Below the pieces are notes generated by a model that was not told where the DNA came from, made no database searches, and saw only the letters and a list, made by a program, of their open reading frames with translations. 64,000 bases of DNA from Martinezella tropici (GTDB lineage Bacteria; Pseudomonadota; Alphaproteobacteria; Rhizobiales; Rhizobiaceae), in the NCBI GenBank assembly GCA_000799755.1, contig JUHI01000002.1, positions 372,001 through 436,000 on the forward strand, given 5' to 3'. Shown one piece after another: positions 33,967 to 42,463 of this stretch (positions are counted from its first letter, which is position 1; every line of letters begins with the position of its first letter). Made by a program: the position numbers and the translations under genes.

Positions 33967-34005
33967 AGAGCGTTTTCGCGCTTCGGAGAAAAGCGGAAAT
34001 GCTCT
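33967..34005. repeat. Short interspersed palindrome between convergent genes
   Basis: Arms AGAGCGTTTTCGC and GCGGAAATGCTCT (13 bases, pairing with G-U allowed) surround a CGCTT/AAAGC core. The element fills the gap between the AraC and sigma-factor genes, and its last bases are the sigma-factor stop. A related element lies at 63838-63892. It probably acts as a bidirectional terminator. Confidence 0.5.
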
Positions 34006-34888
34006 ATGGCTCGATCAGCACAATCTCCAGCTTGCGCAGTTCCTCCGGATCAGCCATCGCATTGATGACTGTAATCATGCCGTCTGCATTGAGCGTGCAA
34101 CGAAGGGCGATGCGCAGCTGTCCGCCGATGACAACGATGGCGCCGACCGCGCCGTTGATGACCGCGAGCCGGGCTCCCCGTGCGCGGCCTTGGAAGGTCT
34201 TGGCAACGTCGGCGCGTCCGCGGATTTCGCCGGCCGATCCCATGCGGGCCGCAACAGCATCCGGCCGGAAGACGGCTTCGGGATCGAGGACAGCGAGCAG
34301 CGCCTGCAGGTCGCCGTCACGCGAGGCGGTGAAGAAAGCGTCGATGACGTGACGCTGGCGAGTGAGGTCGGCCTCGGTCGTCGATGGCGTGTCCTGCACG
34401 CGGCGGCGGGCGCGGCTGGCGAGCTGACGGGTCGCGACCGTCGTACGTCCTAGAATCGGGGCAATATCGTCGAAGGACACGTCGAACATATCATGCAGAA
34501 CAAAAGCAAGCCGTTCGGCCGGATTGAGCTTTTCCAGAACCACCAGTAGGGCGAGGCCGACGGAGTCTGCGAGCAGCGCATCCTGTTCCGGGTCGGTACC
34601 GTTACCGGCCTCATGCACCACCATCGGTTCGGGAACATGGATCGTCAGCGGTTCCTCGCGGCGGGATTTGCGCGAGCGCAGCAGGTCGAGACAAATGCGC
34701 GCCGTGACCGTCGTCAGCCAGCCGCTGAGGTTTTCGACGTCGGAGGTGTCGCTCCTCATCAGGCGCAGCCATGTCTCCTGCACGGCATCCTCGGCCTCCG
34801 TGCGCGAGCCGAGCATGCGATAGGCGACGGCGCGCAGATGCGGCCGGTTCGCCTCGAATTTCTCTGCCTGCCACTTTTTTTCGTTCAT
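34004..34888 (-). CDS. ECF RNA polymerase sigma factor, ECF41 group (SigJ-like) with SnoaL-like tail
   Basis: This 294-residue protein has sigma region 2 (about 12-75, YRMLGSRTEAEDAVQETWLRL), region 4 (about 112-165, DVSFDDIAPILGRTTVATRQLASRARRRV) and a C-terminal SnoaL/NTF2-like extension (about 178-285). The HVPEP motif at 84-88 and NGAVG at 245-249 correspond to the WLPEP and NGxxG motifs of ECF41 sigma factors, whose tail modulates activity without an anti-sigma factor. The divergent CMD-family gene is the standard ECF41 partner. GAGGAG lies 9 bases before ATG 34888. The inducing signal is unknown, as for the group. Confidence 0.92.
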   Translation of the reverse strand: MNEKKWQAEKFEANRPHLRAVAYRMLGSRTEAEDAVQETWLRLMRSDTSDVENLSGWLTTVTARICLDLLRSRKSRREEPLTIHVPEPMVVHEAGNGTDPEQDALLADSVGLALLVVLEKLNPAERLAFVLHDMFDVSFDDIAPILGRTTVATRQLASRARRRVQDTPSTTEADLTRQRHVIDAFFTASRDGDLQALLAVLDPEAVFRPDAVAARMGSAGEIRGRADVAKTFQGRARGARLAVINGAVGAIVVIGGQLRIALRCTLNADGMITVINAMADPEELRKLEIVLIEP

Positions 34889-34889
34889 C

Positions 34890-34916
34890 GGTCACATCTC
34901 CTCATTCTGCTCCGTC
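34890..34916 (+). promoter_or_regulatory. Candidate ECF41 promoter facing the CMD gene
   Basis: GGTCACA (34890-34896), 16 bases, CGTC (34913-34916) matches the ECF41-type TGTCACA-N16-CGTC pattern with one mismatch. It points at the CMD gene about 105 bases downstream and overlaps the sigma gene's ribosome-binding region. Confidence 0.5.
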
Positions 34917-34924
34917 AGACCCAT

Positions 34925-34951
34925 GACGAGCTAAATCCGGCCGGTGTGACA
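34925..34951 (-). promoter_or_regulatory. ECF41-type promoter facing the sigma-factor gene
   Basis: On the minus strand TGTCACA (34951-34945), exactly 16 bases, then CGTC (34928-34925) fits the pattern I recall for ECF41 promoters. It ends 37 bases before the sigma-factor ATG, implying autoregulation. Confidence 0.65.
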
Positions 34952-35021
34952 TCGGATCGGCAGGAAAGTGCATCGTCGGAAGGTGAGCCGCAACAGGCTC
35001 TCGCAACAAGAGGAAAGAAAC

Positions 35022-35480
35022 ATGCAAGCTCGTATGAAGAACCCCGTCCTCGTCCTGCCCGAAACCCTGCAGGCGCTCCTGGCTGTCAGCAATTCGCTCA
35101 GGGATCGCGGCCTCTCGGAAAATACCATGGATCTCGTGCATCTGCGCGTCAGCCAGATCAATGGCTGCAGCGTCTGCACCGACATGGGCTTTCGCAAGCT
35201 GCAGAAAGATGGGGAGACGATGGAGCGCATCGTCGCTGTCTCCGCCTGGCGGGAGACGCCCTATTTTTCCGATGCCGAGCGCGCCGCTCTGGCGCTCGGC
35301 GAAGCCGTCACACGGCTTGCCGACCGGCCGGATGCCGTCACCGACGAGATCTGGAACGAGGCCGCCAGGCATTATGACGAAAAGGCATTGTCCGCGCTGA
35401 TTGTCGCGATCGCGCTCGACAATGTCTGGAACCGGGTGAATTCGACGGTTCGCCAGCAGGCCGGCGCCTCCTGGAACTGA
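35022..35480 (+). CDS. Carboxymuconolactone decarboxylase / AhpD-like protein
   Basis: This 152-residue helical protein has the AhpD-type redox motif in INGCSVCTDMGFRKL, with cysteines at 49 and 52. This suggests a peroxidase or alkylhydroperoxidase activity rather than true carboxymuconolactone decarboxylation. It is divergent from the ECF41 sigma factor, the best-known target type for that group. ATG 35022 is supported by AGAGGAAAG; the longer in-frame ORF from 34968 runs through the promoter and is rejected. A stable hairpin follows. Confidence 0.9.
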   Translation: MQARMKNPVLVLPETLQALLAVSNSLRDRGLSENTMDLVHLRVSQINGCSVCTDMGFRKLQKDGETMERIVAVSAWRETPYFSDAERAALALGEAVTRLADRPDAVTDEIWNEAARHYDEKALSALIVAIALDNVWNRVNSTVRQQAGASWN

Positions 35481-35501
35481 ACGTGGCCTGCCGGGGCAGA
35501 T

Positions 35502-35526
35502 CCTTCTCCCTTCTGAAGGGAGAAGG
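35502..35526. terminator. Bidirectional terminator hairpin
   Basis: CCTTCTCCCTT and AAGGGAGAAGG form a perfect 11-bp stem with a 3-base loop between the convergent CMD and LysR genes. No long T-run follows on either strand. Confidence 0.65.
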
Positions 35527-35539
35527 CAGTCCCTCGATC

Positions 35540-36451
35540 TCAGGCTTCGCCGACCCGCGCTGTCGCCAGCAGTTTCGCCAGCCAGTCCACGAAAACGCGT
35601 ACCTTGTTGCTGAGGTGCCGGTTGGGTGGGTAGACGATATGCATCGGCAGGGCGGGGCGCGTCCAACCGTCGAGGACGGGAACGAGATCGCCGTTTGCGA
35701 GCGAATCCCGGACCATGAAGCTTGGAACCTGTGCGACGCCAAGCCCCTGCAGCGTCGCCTGGACGTAGCTGCGGCTGTCGTTGACCGAAAGGATGTAGCG
35801 CGGCGTGATTTCCAGCGATTCATTCCCTCGCTCGAAAGTGAAAGGGATCGTGCGGCCGGTTTGCGCCCGGAAGTAGCTGACCGCATGGTGGTTGGTCTCG
35901 AGATCCTCCGGCCGTTCCGGGACGCCGTTCTTCTCGATGTAAAGTGGAGCGGCGCAAGTGACGAGATGGATCTCGCCGACGCGGCGGGCGATCAGCGACT
36001 GATCACTCGGCATGCCGGCGCGCAAGGCGCAGTCGACATTCTCGGCGAGATAGTCGACCAGCCGATCGCCGACGCCCAGGTCGATATGGATATCGGGATA
36101 GCGCTGATGGAAATCGCACAGCGCCGGCATGACGATCTTTTCGGCGAAGGCGCCGGCCATTTCGACGCGCAGGCGGCCGCTCGGCAGGCTCTGCGAATTG
36201 CTGATGCTGCCGTCCAGTTCCTCGATTTCCGAGAGGATCTGGATGGCGCGCTCGTAGTAAAGCGCACCATCGGTCGTCACCATGACGCGACGTGTCGTGC
36301 GGTTGAGGAGCTTGGCGTGCAGATGGGCCTCGAGCGACTGGATGAGCGTCGTCACCGTCGCTTTCGGCATGGAAAGGGCAGCTGCGGCGCGAGTAAAGTT
36401 ACCCGTCTCCACCACACGCGCGAATGCCCGCATTGCTGATAATTGGTCCAT
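35540..36451 (-). CDS. LysR-family transcriptional regulator
   Basis: This 303-residue LysR protein has FTRAAAALSMPKATVTTLIQ in its helix-turn-helix (about 18-37) and a substrate-binding domain from about residue 90 (GRLRVEMAGAFAEKIVMPAL). It resembles the same subgroup as the LysR protein at 1.1-2.0 kb. It is divergent from the hydrolase gene that precedes the efflux pump genes, with clear dyads in between. It is a plausible regulator of the pump. Confidence 0.92.
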   Translation of the reverse strand: MDQLSAMRAFARVVETGNFTRAAAALSMPKATVTTLIQSLEAHLHAKLLNRTTRRVMVTTDGALYYERAIQILSEIEELDGSISNSQSLPSGRLRVEMAGAFAEKIVMPALCDFHQRYPDIHIDLGVGDRLVDYLAENVDCALRAGMPSDQSLIARRVGEIHLVTCAAPLYIEKNGVPERPEDLETNHHAVSYFRAQTGRTIPFTFERGNESLEITPRYILSVNDSRSYVQATLQGLGVAQVPSFMVRDSLANGDLVPVLDGWTRPALPMHIVYPPNRHLSNKVRVFVDWLAKLLATARVGEA

Positions 36452-36491
36452 TCCATGATGTCCCTCGACCGCAAAGGAAGGGGTCGATTGT

Positions 36492-36550
36492 TTGTTATTC
36501 TGAATAGTCTGATCGAATATAGGCTACTTATTCTCGAAGCGGAATAACAA
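36492..36550. promoter_or_regulatory. LysR operator candidates (TTATTC/GAATAA dyads)
   Basis: TTGTTATTC (36492-36500) and GAATAACAA (36542-36550) are perfect 9-base inverted repeats. Inside them lie TTATTC-N8-GAATAA (36528-36547) and TTATTCTGAATA near 36495-36506. The arrangement suits two LysR sites in the 232-base divergent region. Confidence 0.5.
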
Positions 36551-36683
36551 TATGTTTTTATCGTGATTGTTGCAATGCGGCACGGGGCACTCAAGCCCGC
36601 ATTGTCGAGAATATGATTGAAAAGCGTGTTAGAGGGCTGCTTGATTGGATCATATTCACTCGAACGGATAGGAATTTGGGTCG

Positions 36684-37496
36684 ATGAGTGCGCCGTGGAA
36701 AGATGTTGTGCTGGAAAACGTGCCTACGGGGCCGGTCGAAGCTCGGATCTACAATGGCGAAGGTTTGAAGAAGGCGGCACCCCTGGTGCTTTATCTGCAT
36801 GGCGGCGCCTTTCTCGATACCTGTCACGCGACTGAGAGACCGGTAGCGGCAAGCCTCGCAGAGGCCGGCGCCATCGTGGTTGCGGCTGACTATACCAGCT
36901 GCAACAAGAATGCTTTTCCGAAGGTGCTGGAATGCGCCTATGGGATTTTTGCCTATCTCAGCAACAAGCGGAACATGCTTGCGCTGGGCGGGGCAAAGAA
37001 ATCGCTGCTGTTCGTCGCCGGAGAGGAATCGGGTGGCAATGTTGCAGCGGGTGTCGCTTTAAAGGCGCGCGATCAGATACCCGGTTCGCTGGACGGACAG
37101 GTGTTGATTTCGCCTTTGCTTGATCCCTTCATGGGATCGAAATCTTTCCTCCAGGCGGAGGAAAGCGGCATGCGCGAGCGCTGGACGGAGGGTTGGAACC
37201 GATACCTGGGTTTCCTGGGCGGTGTCTGTCACCCCTATGCAGCGCCTCGATACTGTTCGCGGCTTTCGGGCCTCGCGCCGGCATTGGTGCTCACGGCCGA
37301 GGACGACCCGCTCCGCGACGAGAGCATGGAATACGGCAGTCGGCTGAAAGCGGCCGGCGTCCGTGTTCGCCAGCAAGTTCTCCCCGCCGGGACAGGCTGG
37401 CCCACTCTCTACGGCGGGCAGTCGAAGGACAGGCCTTCGTGGCAGCAGGATATCTGCTGTTGTTTCAAGGGCTTTGTCGAAGACGTGCAGGCTTGA
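36684..37496 (+). CDS. Alpha/beta hydrolase-fold protein, HSL-like, atypical nucleophile region
   Basis: This 270-residue protein resembles the hormone-sensitive-lipase/acetyl-esterase group. It has the oxyanion motif LHGGAF at 38-43 and TAEDDPLRDE with the usual acidic residue near 215. Where relatives have GDSAGG it has GEESGG (113-118), so the GxSxG nucleophile serine is replaced by glutamate and a serine sits one place later. The usual catalytic histidine motif near the C-terminus (HGF) is also absent; PAGTGWPTLYGG stands there. It may be a non-catalytic sensor or chaperone. It precedes the RND adaptor gene by 170 bases. Confidence 0.8.
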   Translation: MSAPWKDVVLENVPTGPVEARIYNGEGLKKAAPLVLYLHGGAFLDTCHATERPVAASLAEAGAIVVAADYTSCNKNAFPKVLECAYGIFAYLSNKRNMLALGGAKKSLLFVAGEESGGNVAAGVALKARDQIPGSLDGQVLISPLLDPFMGSKSFLQAEESGMRERWTEGWNRYLGFLGGVCHPYAAPRYCSRLSGLAPALVLTAEDDPLRDESMEYGSRLKAAGVRVRQQVLPAGTGWPTLYGGQSKDRPSWQQDICCCFKGFVEDVQA

Positions 37497-37666
37497 TCGA
37501 CTAGGGTATCCCGTCCGTAAGGAACCGAGGCGGGCCGGACGACACGTCGAAGGCACAAGACCGGAGCGGTGGTCACGCGGATGCGCGGCGCTTCGGCCCC
37601 CGATTTATAGAGACGATAGGAATTTTGGGTCCCGTATCCCAAGACGGAGCCAAAGGAGAGACCAAC

Positions 37667-38854
37667 ATGAAGTCCAACGATAAGCGCTGGGCCCTATGGG
37701 GCGCCGGCATGGGTGTTGCTGCGGCTGTTGCAGGCGCGGCCTTCTATCTGGAGCTGCCGCGCGGCGCTCAGGCAAACGAGACGGCCAGCCAGGCGGCACC
37801 GCCGGCGATTCCGGTCACCGTGGCAGCCGTCGAACCGCGTGACGTCACATCATGGCAGGAATTTTCGGGGCGGCTCGAAGCTATCGATCGTGTCGAGATC
37901 CGACCGCGCGTCGCTGGAGCGATTCAATCAGTGCATTTCCGCGAGGGTGCTTTGATCAAGCAGGGCGACCTGCTCGTCACGATCGATCCAGCACCCTATG
38001 AGGCAGCTGTTGCCCAGGCTCAGGCCCAGGTCGGAGCAGCCAAGGCCAAGCTGGATCTTGCCAAGGTCGAGGTCGATCGCGGCCAGAAGCTTTCCGACAG
38101 CAGGACCATCTCGCAAAGCGACATGGATACGCGCGCCAGCAACTATGCCGAGGCAGGTGCCAATCTGAAGGCGGCGCAGGCCGCCCTCCAGACCGCGCAA
38201 CTGAACCTCGACTATACACAGGTCCGCGCCCCGATCGCCGGCCGTGTCGGCAAGATCGCCGTTACCGTCGGCAACCTCGTGGCGGCCGGCTCTTCTTCGC
38301 CGGCGCTGACGACGCTCGTTTCGGTCGATCCGATCTATGCGAGCTTCAGCGCCAACGAGCAGACGGTCACGCAAGCTCTGGCGGAGTTGCCGGCCACCGG
38401 CGGCGCCATTCCGCCGGTCGAGCAGATTCCCGTCCAGATCGGCACGTCCAGCGATAACGGCACCCCGATCAAGGGCAAGCTGCAGCTGATCGACAACGAG
38501 GTCGATGCGGCGAGCGGCACCGTCAGCGTCCGCGCCGTATTCGACAATCCCGGCGGTCGTCTCATCCCCGGCCAGTTCGTGCGAGTTCGCATGGGTCAGC
38601 CGAAGGCCGAGACCAAGCTGCTGATCAGCGAGCGCGCGATCGGCACGGATCAGGACAAGAAGTTCGTCTTCGTGGTTGGTGCCGACAACAAGGTCGAGTA
38701 TCGACCGATCAATCTCGGCGATACCTCCGACGGCCTTCGTATCGTTACGTCCGGCCTGAGTGCCGGCGACCGGGTCGTCGTCAACGGCCTGCAGCGGATT
38801 CGTCCGGGCGCCGTGGTCGATCCGAAGCCGGAAGAGAAGGTCGCTTCCAAATAA
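37667..38854 (+). CDS. RND efflux pump periplasmic adaptor (AcrA/MexA type)
   Basis: This 395-residue membrane-fusion protein starts at ATG 37667, with AAAGGAGAGACC upstream; an in-frame extension from 37625 is not supported. It has an N-terminal anchor or signal (residues 12-30), the lipoyl half-motifs VEIRPRVAGAIQSVHFREGALIKQGDLL and LDYTQVRAPIAGRVGKIAV, an alpha-hairpin between them, and a beta-barrel. It lacks an obvious lipobox cysteine, so it is probably inner-membrane anchored. It works with the pump encoded downstream; the outer-membrane channel is not in the window. Confidence 0.93.
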   Translation: MKSNDKRWALWGAGMGVAAAVAGAAFYLELPRGAQANETASQAAPPAIPVTVAAVEPRDVTSWQEFSGRLEAIDRVEIRPRVAGAIQSVHFREGALIKQGDLLVTIDPAPYEAAVAQAQAQVGAAKAKLDLAKVEVDRGQKLSDSRTISQSDMDTRASNYAEAGANLKAAQAALQTAQLNLDYTQVRAPIAGRVGKIAVTVGNLVAAGSSSPALTTLVSVDPIYASFSANEQTVTQALAELPATGGAIPPVEQIPVQIGTSSDNGTPIKGKLQLIDNEVDAASGTVSVRAVFDNPGGRLIPGQFVRVRMGQPKAETKLLISERAIGTDQDKKFVFVVGADNKVEYRPINLGDTSDGLRIVTSGLSAGDRVVVNGLQRIRPGAVVDPKPEEKVASK

Positions 38855-38860
38855 TTCATC

Positions 38861-38886
38861 CGGCCGGAAGACCTAGCTTCCGGCCG
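38861..38886 (+). terminator. Hairpin between adaptor and pump genes
   Basis: CGGCCGGAAG (38861-38870) and CTTCCGGCCG (38877-38886) form a perfect 10-bp stem with a 6-base loop, 7 bases after the adaptor stop. It lies inside the presumed operon, so it may tune pump expression relative to adaptor or stabilise mRNA. Confidence 0.55.
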
Positions 38887-38984
38887 TTCGTTCCAATGCT
38901 TCGATTTTGCAATGCTCGTGGCGCCTTCTGGGCCGCGGGCCCGGACTTCGTGTCCTTTGATTCACCCATGGAGAGGGTTCTGCC

Positions 38985-41900
38985 ATGAACATCTCAAGAT
39001 TTTTCGTCGACCGACCGGTGTTTGCCGGCGTGCTGTCGATCCTTATCGTGGTCGCCGGCCTGATCGGCCTGAAACTGCTGCCGATTTCCGAGTATCCGGA
39101 AGTCGTGCCGCCGTCGATCGTCGTGACAGCGCAATATCCGGGCGCCAACCCGAAGGTCATCGCCGAAACGGTGGCAACGCCGATCGAAGAGCAGATCAAC
39201 GGCGTCGAAGGCATGCTCTACATGAGCAGCCAGGCGACATCGGACGGTCTGCTGACACTGACCGTCACCTTCAAGCTCGGCACCGATCCGGACAAGGCGC
39301 AGCAGCTCGTGCAGAACCGCGTCTCGCAGGCGGAACCCCGCTTGCCGCAGAACGTGCGCGATCTCGGTATCACCACGGTCAAAAGCTCGCCCGACCTGAT
39401 GATGGTGGTCAACCTCATCTCACCGGACAATCGCTACGACATCACCTATCTGCGCAACTACGCCACCCTGAACGTCAAGGACCGGCTCGCCCGCATCGAT
39501 GGCGTCGGCCAGGTCCGCGTGTTCGGCTCGGGCGATTATTCGATGCGCGTCTGGGTCGATCCGCAGAAAGCAGCCGAGCGCGGTCTCGCCGCGAGCGATA
39601 TCGCCAACGCCATTCGTGCGCAGAACATCCAGGCAGCCGCCGGCATCATCGGCCAGTCGCCGAGCGTTCCCGGCATCGACGTGCAGCTGAACGTCAACGC
39701 CCAGGGCCGTCTGACGACGCCGGAGGAATTTGGCAACATCATCGTCAAGAGCGGCAGCAACGGCGAAATCACGCGCCTGCGCGACGTCGCCCGCATCGAG
39801 CTCGGCGCTGCCGACTATTCGCTGCGCTCGCTGCTCGACGGCAAGCCTGCGGTCGCCATTCCGGTCTTCCAGTCGCCGGGTTCCAACGCGATCACCATCT
39901 CGGACAATGTCGTGAAGACGATGAACGAGCTGCAGACCGCGATGCCTGACGGCGTGAAGTACGAGATCGTCTACGACACCACGCAGTTCGTGCGCGCATC
40001 AATCGACAAGGTCGTGCATACGCTGCTCGAAGCCATCGTGCTCGTCGTCATCGTCGTCATCCTGTTCCTGCAGACATGGCGTGCCTCGATCATCCCGCTG
40101 ATCGCCGTTCCCGTCTCGATCATCGGTACGTTCGCGGTGATGTATATCTGCGGGTTCTCGATCAACGCGCTCAGCCTCTTCGGTCTGGTGCTGGCGATCG
40201 GTATCGTCGTGGACGACGCGATCGTTGTCGTCGAAAACGTCGAACGCAACATCGAGAACGGGCTCAGCCCGCGTGAAGCGACTTATCGCGCCATGAAGGA
40301 AGTGTCCGGCCCGATCATCGCGATCGCGCTGGTTCTGGTCGCCGTCTTCGTGCCGCTGGCCTTCATCTCGGGTCTGTCGGGCCAGTTCTATCGCCAGTTC
40401 GCCCTGACGATCGCGATCTCGACTGTCATCTCCGCCTTCAACTCGCTGACCCTGTCTCCGGCTCTGGCGGCAATGCTCCTGAAGGATCACCATGCGCCGA
40501 AGGATATGCTGACGCGCGCGATGGATTTTGTCTTCGGCTGGTTCTTCCGCGGTTTCAACAAGGTCTTCCATCGCGGCTCTTCCGCCTATGGCAAGGGCGT
40601 CGGCGGCATCCTGTCGGTGAAGAGCCTCGTCATGGTCGTCTATCTCGCCCTCATCGGCGCGACCTACTACCTGTTCCAGGCCGTCCCCGGCGGTTTCGTG
40701 CCGCAGCAGGACAAGCAGTACCTGATCGGCTTTGCACAGCTGCCAGACGGTGCGACCCTCGACCGCACGGATGACGTCATCCAGCGGATGAGCAAGATCG
40801 CTCTGGAACAGCCTGGCGTCGAGCACGCGATTGCCTTCCCGGGCCTGTCGATCAACGGCTTCACCAACTCCTCCAACGCCGGTATCGTCTTCGTGACGCT
40901 GAAGGCATTCGAGGAGCGCACGACGCCGAACCTGTCGGGCGGCGCCATCGCCATGCAGCTGAATCAGAAGTTCGCCGGCATTCAGGACGCCTTTATCGCC
41001 ATGTTCCCGCCGCCGCCCGTTCAGGGTCTCGGCACGACCGGCGGCTTCAAGCTGCAGATCGAGGATCGTGCCGGTCTGGGTTATCTGGCGCTCGACGAGG
41101 CCAACAAGGCGTTCCTCGCCAAGGCCTACCAGACGCCGGAGCTTGCGGGCATCTTCTCGAGCTACCAGATCAACGTGCCGCAGCTCTATGCGGACCTCGA
41201 TCGCGCCAAGGCCGAGCAGCTCGGCGTCTCGGTGACCGATGTCTTCGATACGCTTCAGATCTACCTCGGTTCGCTCTACGTCAACGACTTCAACGCATTC
41301 GGCCGCACCTACAGCGTGCGTGTGCAGGCGGACGCCCAGTTCCGTTCGCATGCAAGCGATATCGGCCAGCTGAAGGTTCGCTCGGCATCGGGCCAGATGA
41401 TCCCGCTTTCGGCTCTGCTGAAGGTCGAGGCCAGCACCGGTCCGGAACGGACGACGCGTTACAACGGCTTCCTTGCCGCCGATATCAATGGCGGCCCGGC
41501 ACAGGGGTACTCGTCCGGTCAGGCGCAGGCTGCCGTCGAACGGATCGCCAACGAAACGCTGCCTCCGGGCATCGGCTTCGAATGGACCGATCTGACCTAT
41601 CAGCAGATCCTCGCCGGCAGCTCGGGCATCATCATCTTCCCGCTTGCCCTGCTGCTCGTCTATCTCGTGCTGGCTGCCCAGTATGAGAGTATCAGCCTGC
41701 CGCTCGCGATCGTCATGATCGTGCCTATGGGTGTGTTGGCCGCCTTGACCGGCGTCTGGCTGACGGGTGGCGACAACAACATCTTCACGCAGATCGGCTT
41801 GATGGTGTTGGTGGGCCTATCGGCGAAGAACGCGATCCTGATCGTGGAATTCGCCCGCGAGCTGGAATTCGACGGTCGCAAGCCGGTTCAAGCCGCGATC

Positions 41901-42182
41901 GAAGCCAGCCGCCTGCGTCTACGCCCGATCCTGATGACCTCCATGGCCTTCATCATGGGTGTCGTGCCGCTGGTCACGTCGACGGGTGCCGGTGCCGAAA
42001 TGCGTGCCGCCATGGGTGTCGCGGTGTTTGCCGGCATGATCGGCGTCACCTTCTTCGGCATCTTCATGACGCCGGTGTTCTACGTGCTGATCCGTAGCGT
42101 CACGGGCAACCGTCCGCTGAAGCAGCACCCGCACAACGACAACGAACATTCGGCGGAGGTACTCCCGATCGCCGCCGAATAG
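38985..42182 (+). CDS. RND multidrug efflux permease (AcrB/MexB, HAE1 family)
   Basis: This 1065-residue inner-membrane pump has the standard RND layout: helix 1 (FVDRPVFAGVLSILIVVAGL), two large periplasmic loops, and the proton-relay aspartates in GIVVDDAIVVVENVERN near residue 410. The second half shows LMVLVGLSAKNAILIVEFA near 950. Full length matches the HAE1 family. It exports hydrophobic or amphiphilic compounds, in rhizobia often plant phenolics. Regulator candidates are the LysR gene upstream; no TetR gene is adjacent. A classical terminator follows. Confidence 0.95.
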   Translation: MNISRFFVDRPVFAGVLSILIVVAGLIGLKLLPISEYPEVVPPSIVVTAQYPGANPKVIAETVATPIEEQINGVEGMLYMSSQATSDGLLTLTVTFKLGTDPDKAQQLVQNRVSQAEPRLPQNVRDLGITTVKSSPDLMMVVNLISPDNRYDITYLRNYATLNVKDRLARIDGVGQVRVFGSGDYSMRVWVDPQKAAERGLAASDIANAIRAQNIQAAAGIIGQSPSVPGIDVQLNVNAQGRLTTPEEFGNIIVKSGSNGEITRLRDVARIELGAADYSLRSLLDGKPAVAIPVFQSPGSNAITISDNVVKTMNELQTAMPDGVKYEIVYDTTQFVRASIDKVVHTLLEAIVLVVIVVILFLQTWRASIIPLIAVPVSIIGTFAVMYICGFSINALSLFGLVLAIGIVVDDAIVVVENVERNIENGLSPREATYRAMKEVSGPIIAIALVLVAVFVPLAFISGLSGQFYRQFALTIAISTVISAFNSLTLSPALAAMLLKDHHAPKDMLTRAMDFVFGWFFRGFNKVFHRGSSAYGKGVGGILSVKSLVMVVYLALIGATYYLFQAVPGGFVPQQDKQYLIGFAQLPDGATLDRTDDVIQRMSKIALEQPGVEHAIAFPGLSINGFTNSSNAGIVFVTLKAFEERTTPNLSGGAIAMQLNQKFAGIQDAFIAMFPPPPVQGLGTTGGFKLQIEDRAGLGYLALDEANKAFLAKAYQTPELAGIFSSYQINVPQLYADLDRAKAEQLGVSVTDVFDTLQIYLGSLYVNDFNAFGRTYSVRVQADAQFRSHASDIGQLKVRSASGQMIPLSALLKVEASTGPERTTRYNGFLAADINGGPAQGYSSGQAQAAVERIANETLPPGIGFEWTDLTYQQILAGSSGIIIFPLALLLVYLVLAAQYESISLPLAIVMIVPMGVLAALTGVWLTGGDNNIFTQIGLMVLVGLSAKNAILIVEFARELEFDGRKPVQAAIEASRLRLRPILMTSMAFIMGVVPLVTSTGAGAEMRAAMGVAVFAGMIGVTFFGIFMTPVFYVLIRSVTGNRPLKQHPHNDNEHSAEVLPIAAE

Positions 42183-42221
42183 AGGCCGTGCCGAACAGTA
42201 CTCCAGTGCTCGACAGGCCAT

Positions 42222-42250
42222 GGGCGGGACCGAAAGGTCCCGCCCTTTTT
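42222..42250 (+). terminator. Rho-independent terminator of the efflux operon
   Basis: GGGCGGGACC, a GAAA tetraloop, GGTCCCGCCC and a TTTTT run make a textbook intrinsic terminator 40 bases after the pump stop. Confidence 0.93.
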
Positions 42251-42463
42251 CTTATGTGGATTCAGTACGCTCCGGATTCGGCCGTCGAAGAATTTCTCCC
42301 AAGGCTGCCGATTTCCTTTGCATGCTGGCAGCATAGGTTTATCAACCTCTCGGACGAATTGATTGACGTACATCGGGCTTGAGGAGCGGCCCGTTGGCGC
42401 AAGGACCGAAAGAGCGCTAGCATGCGGTTGCTGGGTCCGTGCGTTCCATTCGGAGGATAGGCT

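Noticed and set aside
34945..34980. A plus-strand ECF promoter starting at TGTGACA (34945)
   Set aside because: The next CGTC is 22 bases away, outside the usual spacing; the site reads correctly on the minus strand, and a better plus-strand candidate lies at 34890.
39999..41351. A 450-codon minus-strand open frame inside the RND pump gene
   Set aside because: It is antisense to a full-length, well-conserved pump and has low-complexity charged composition.
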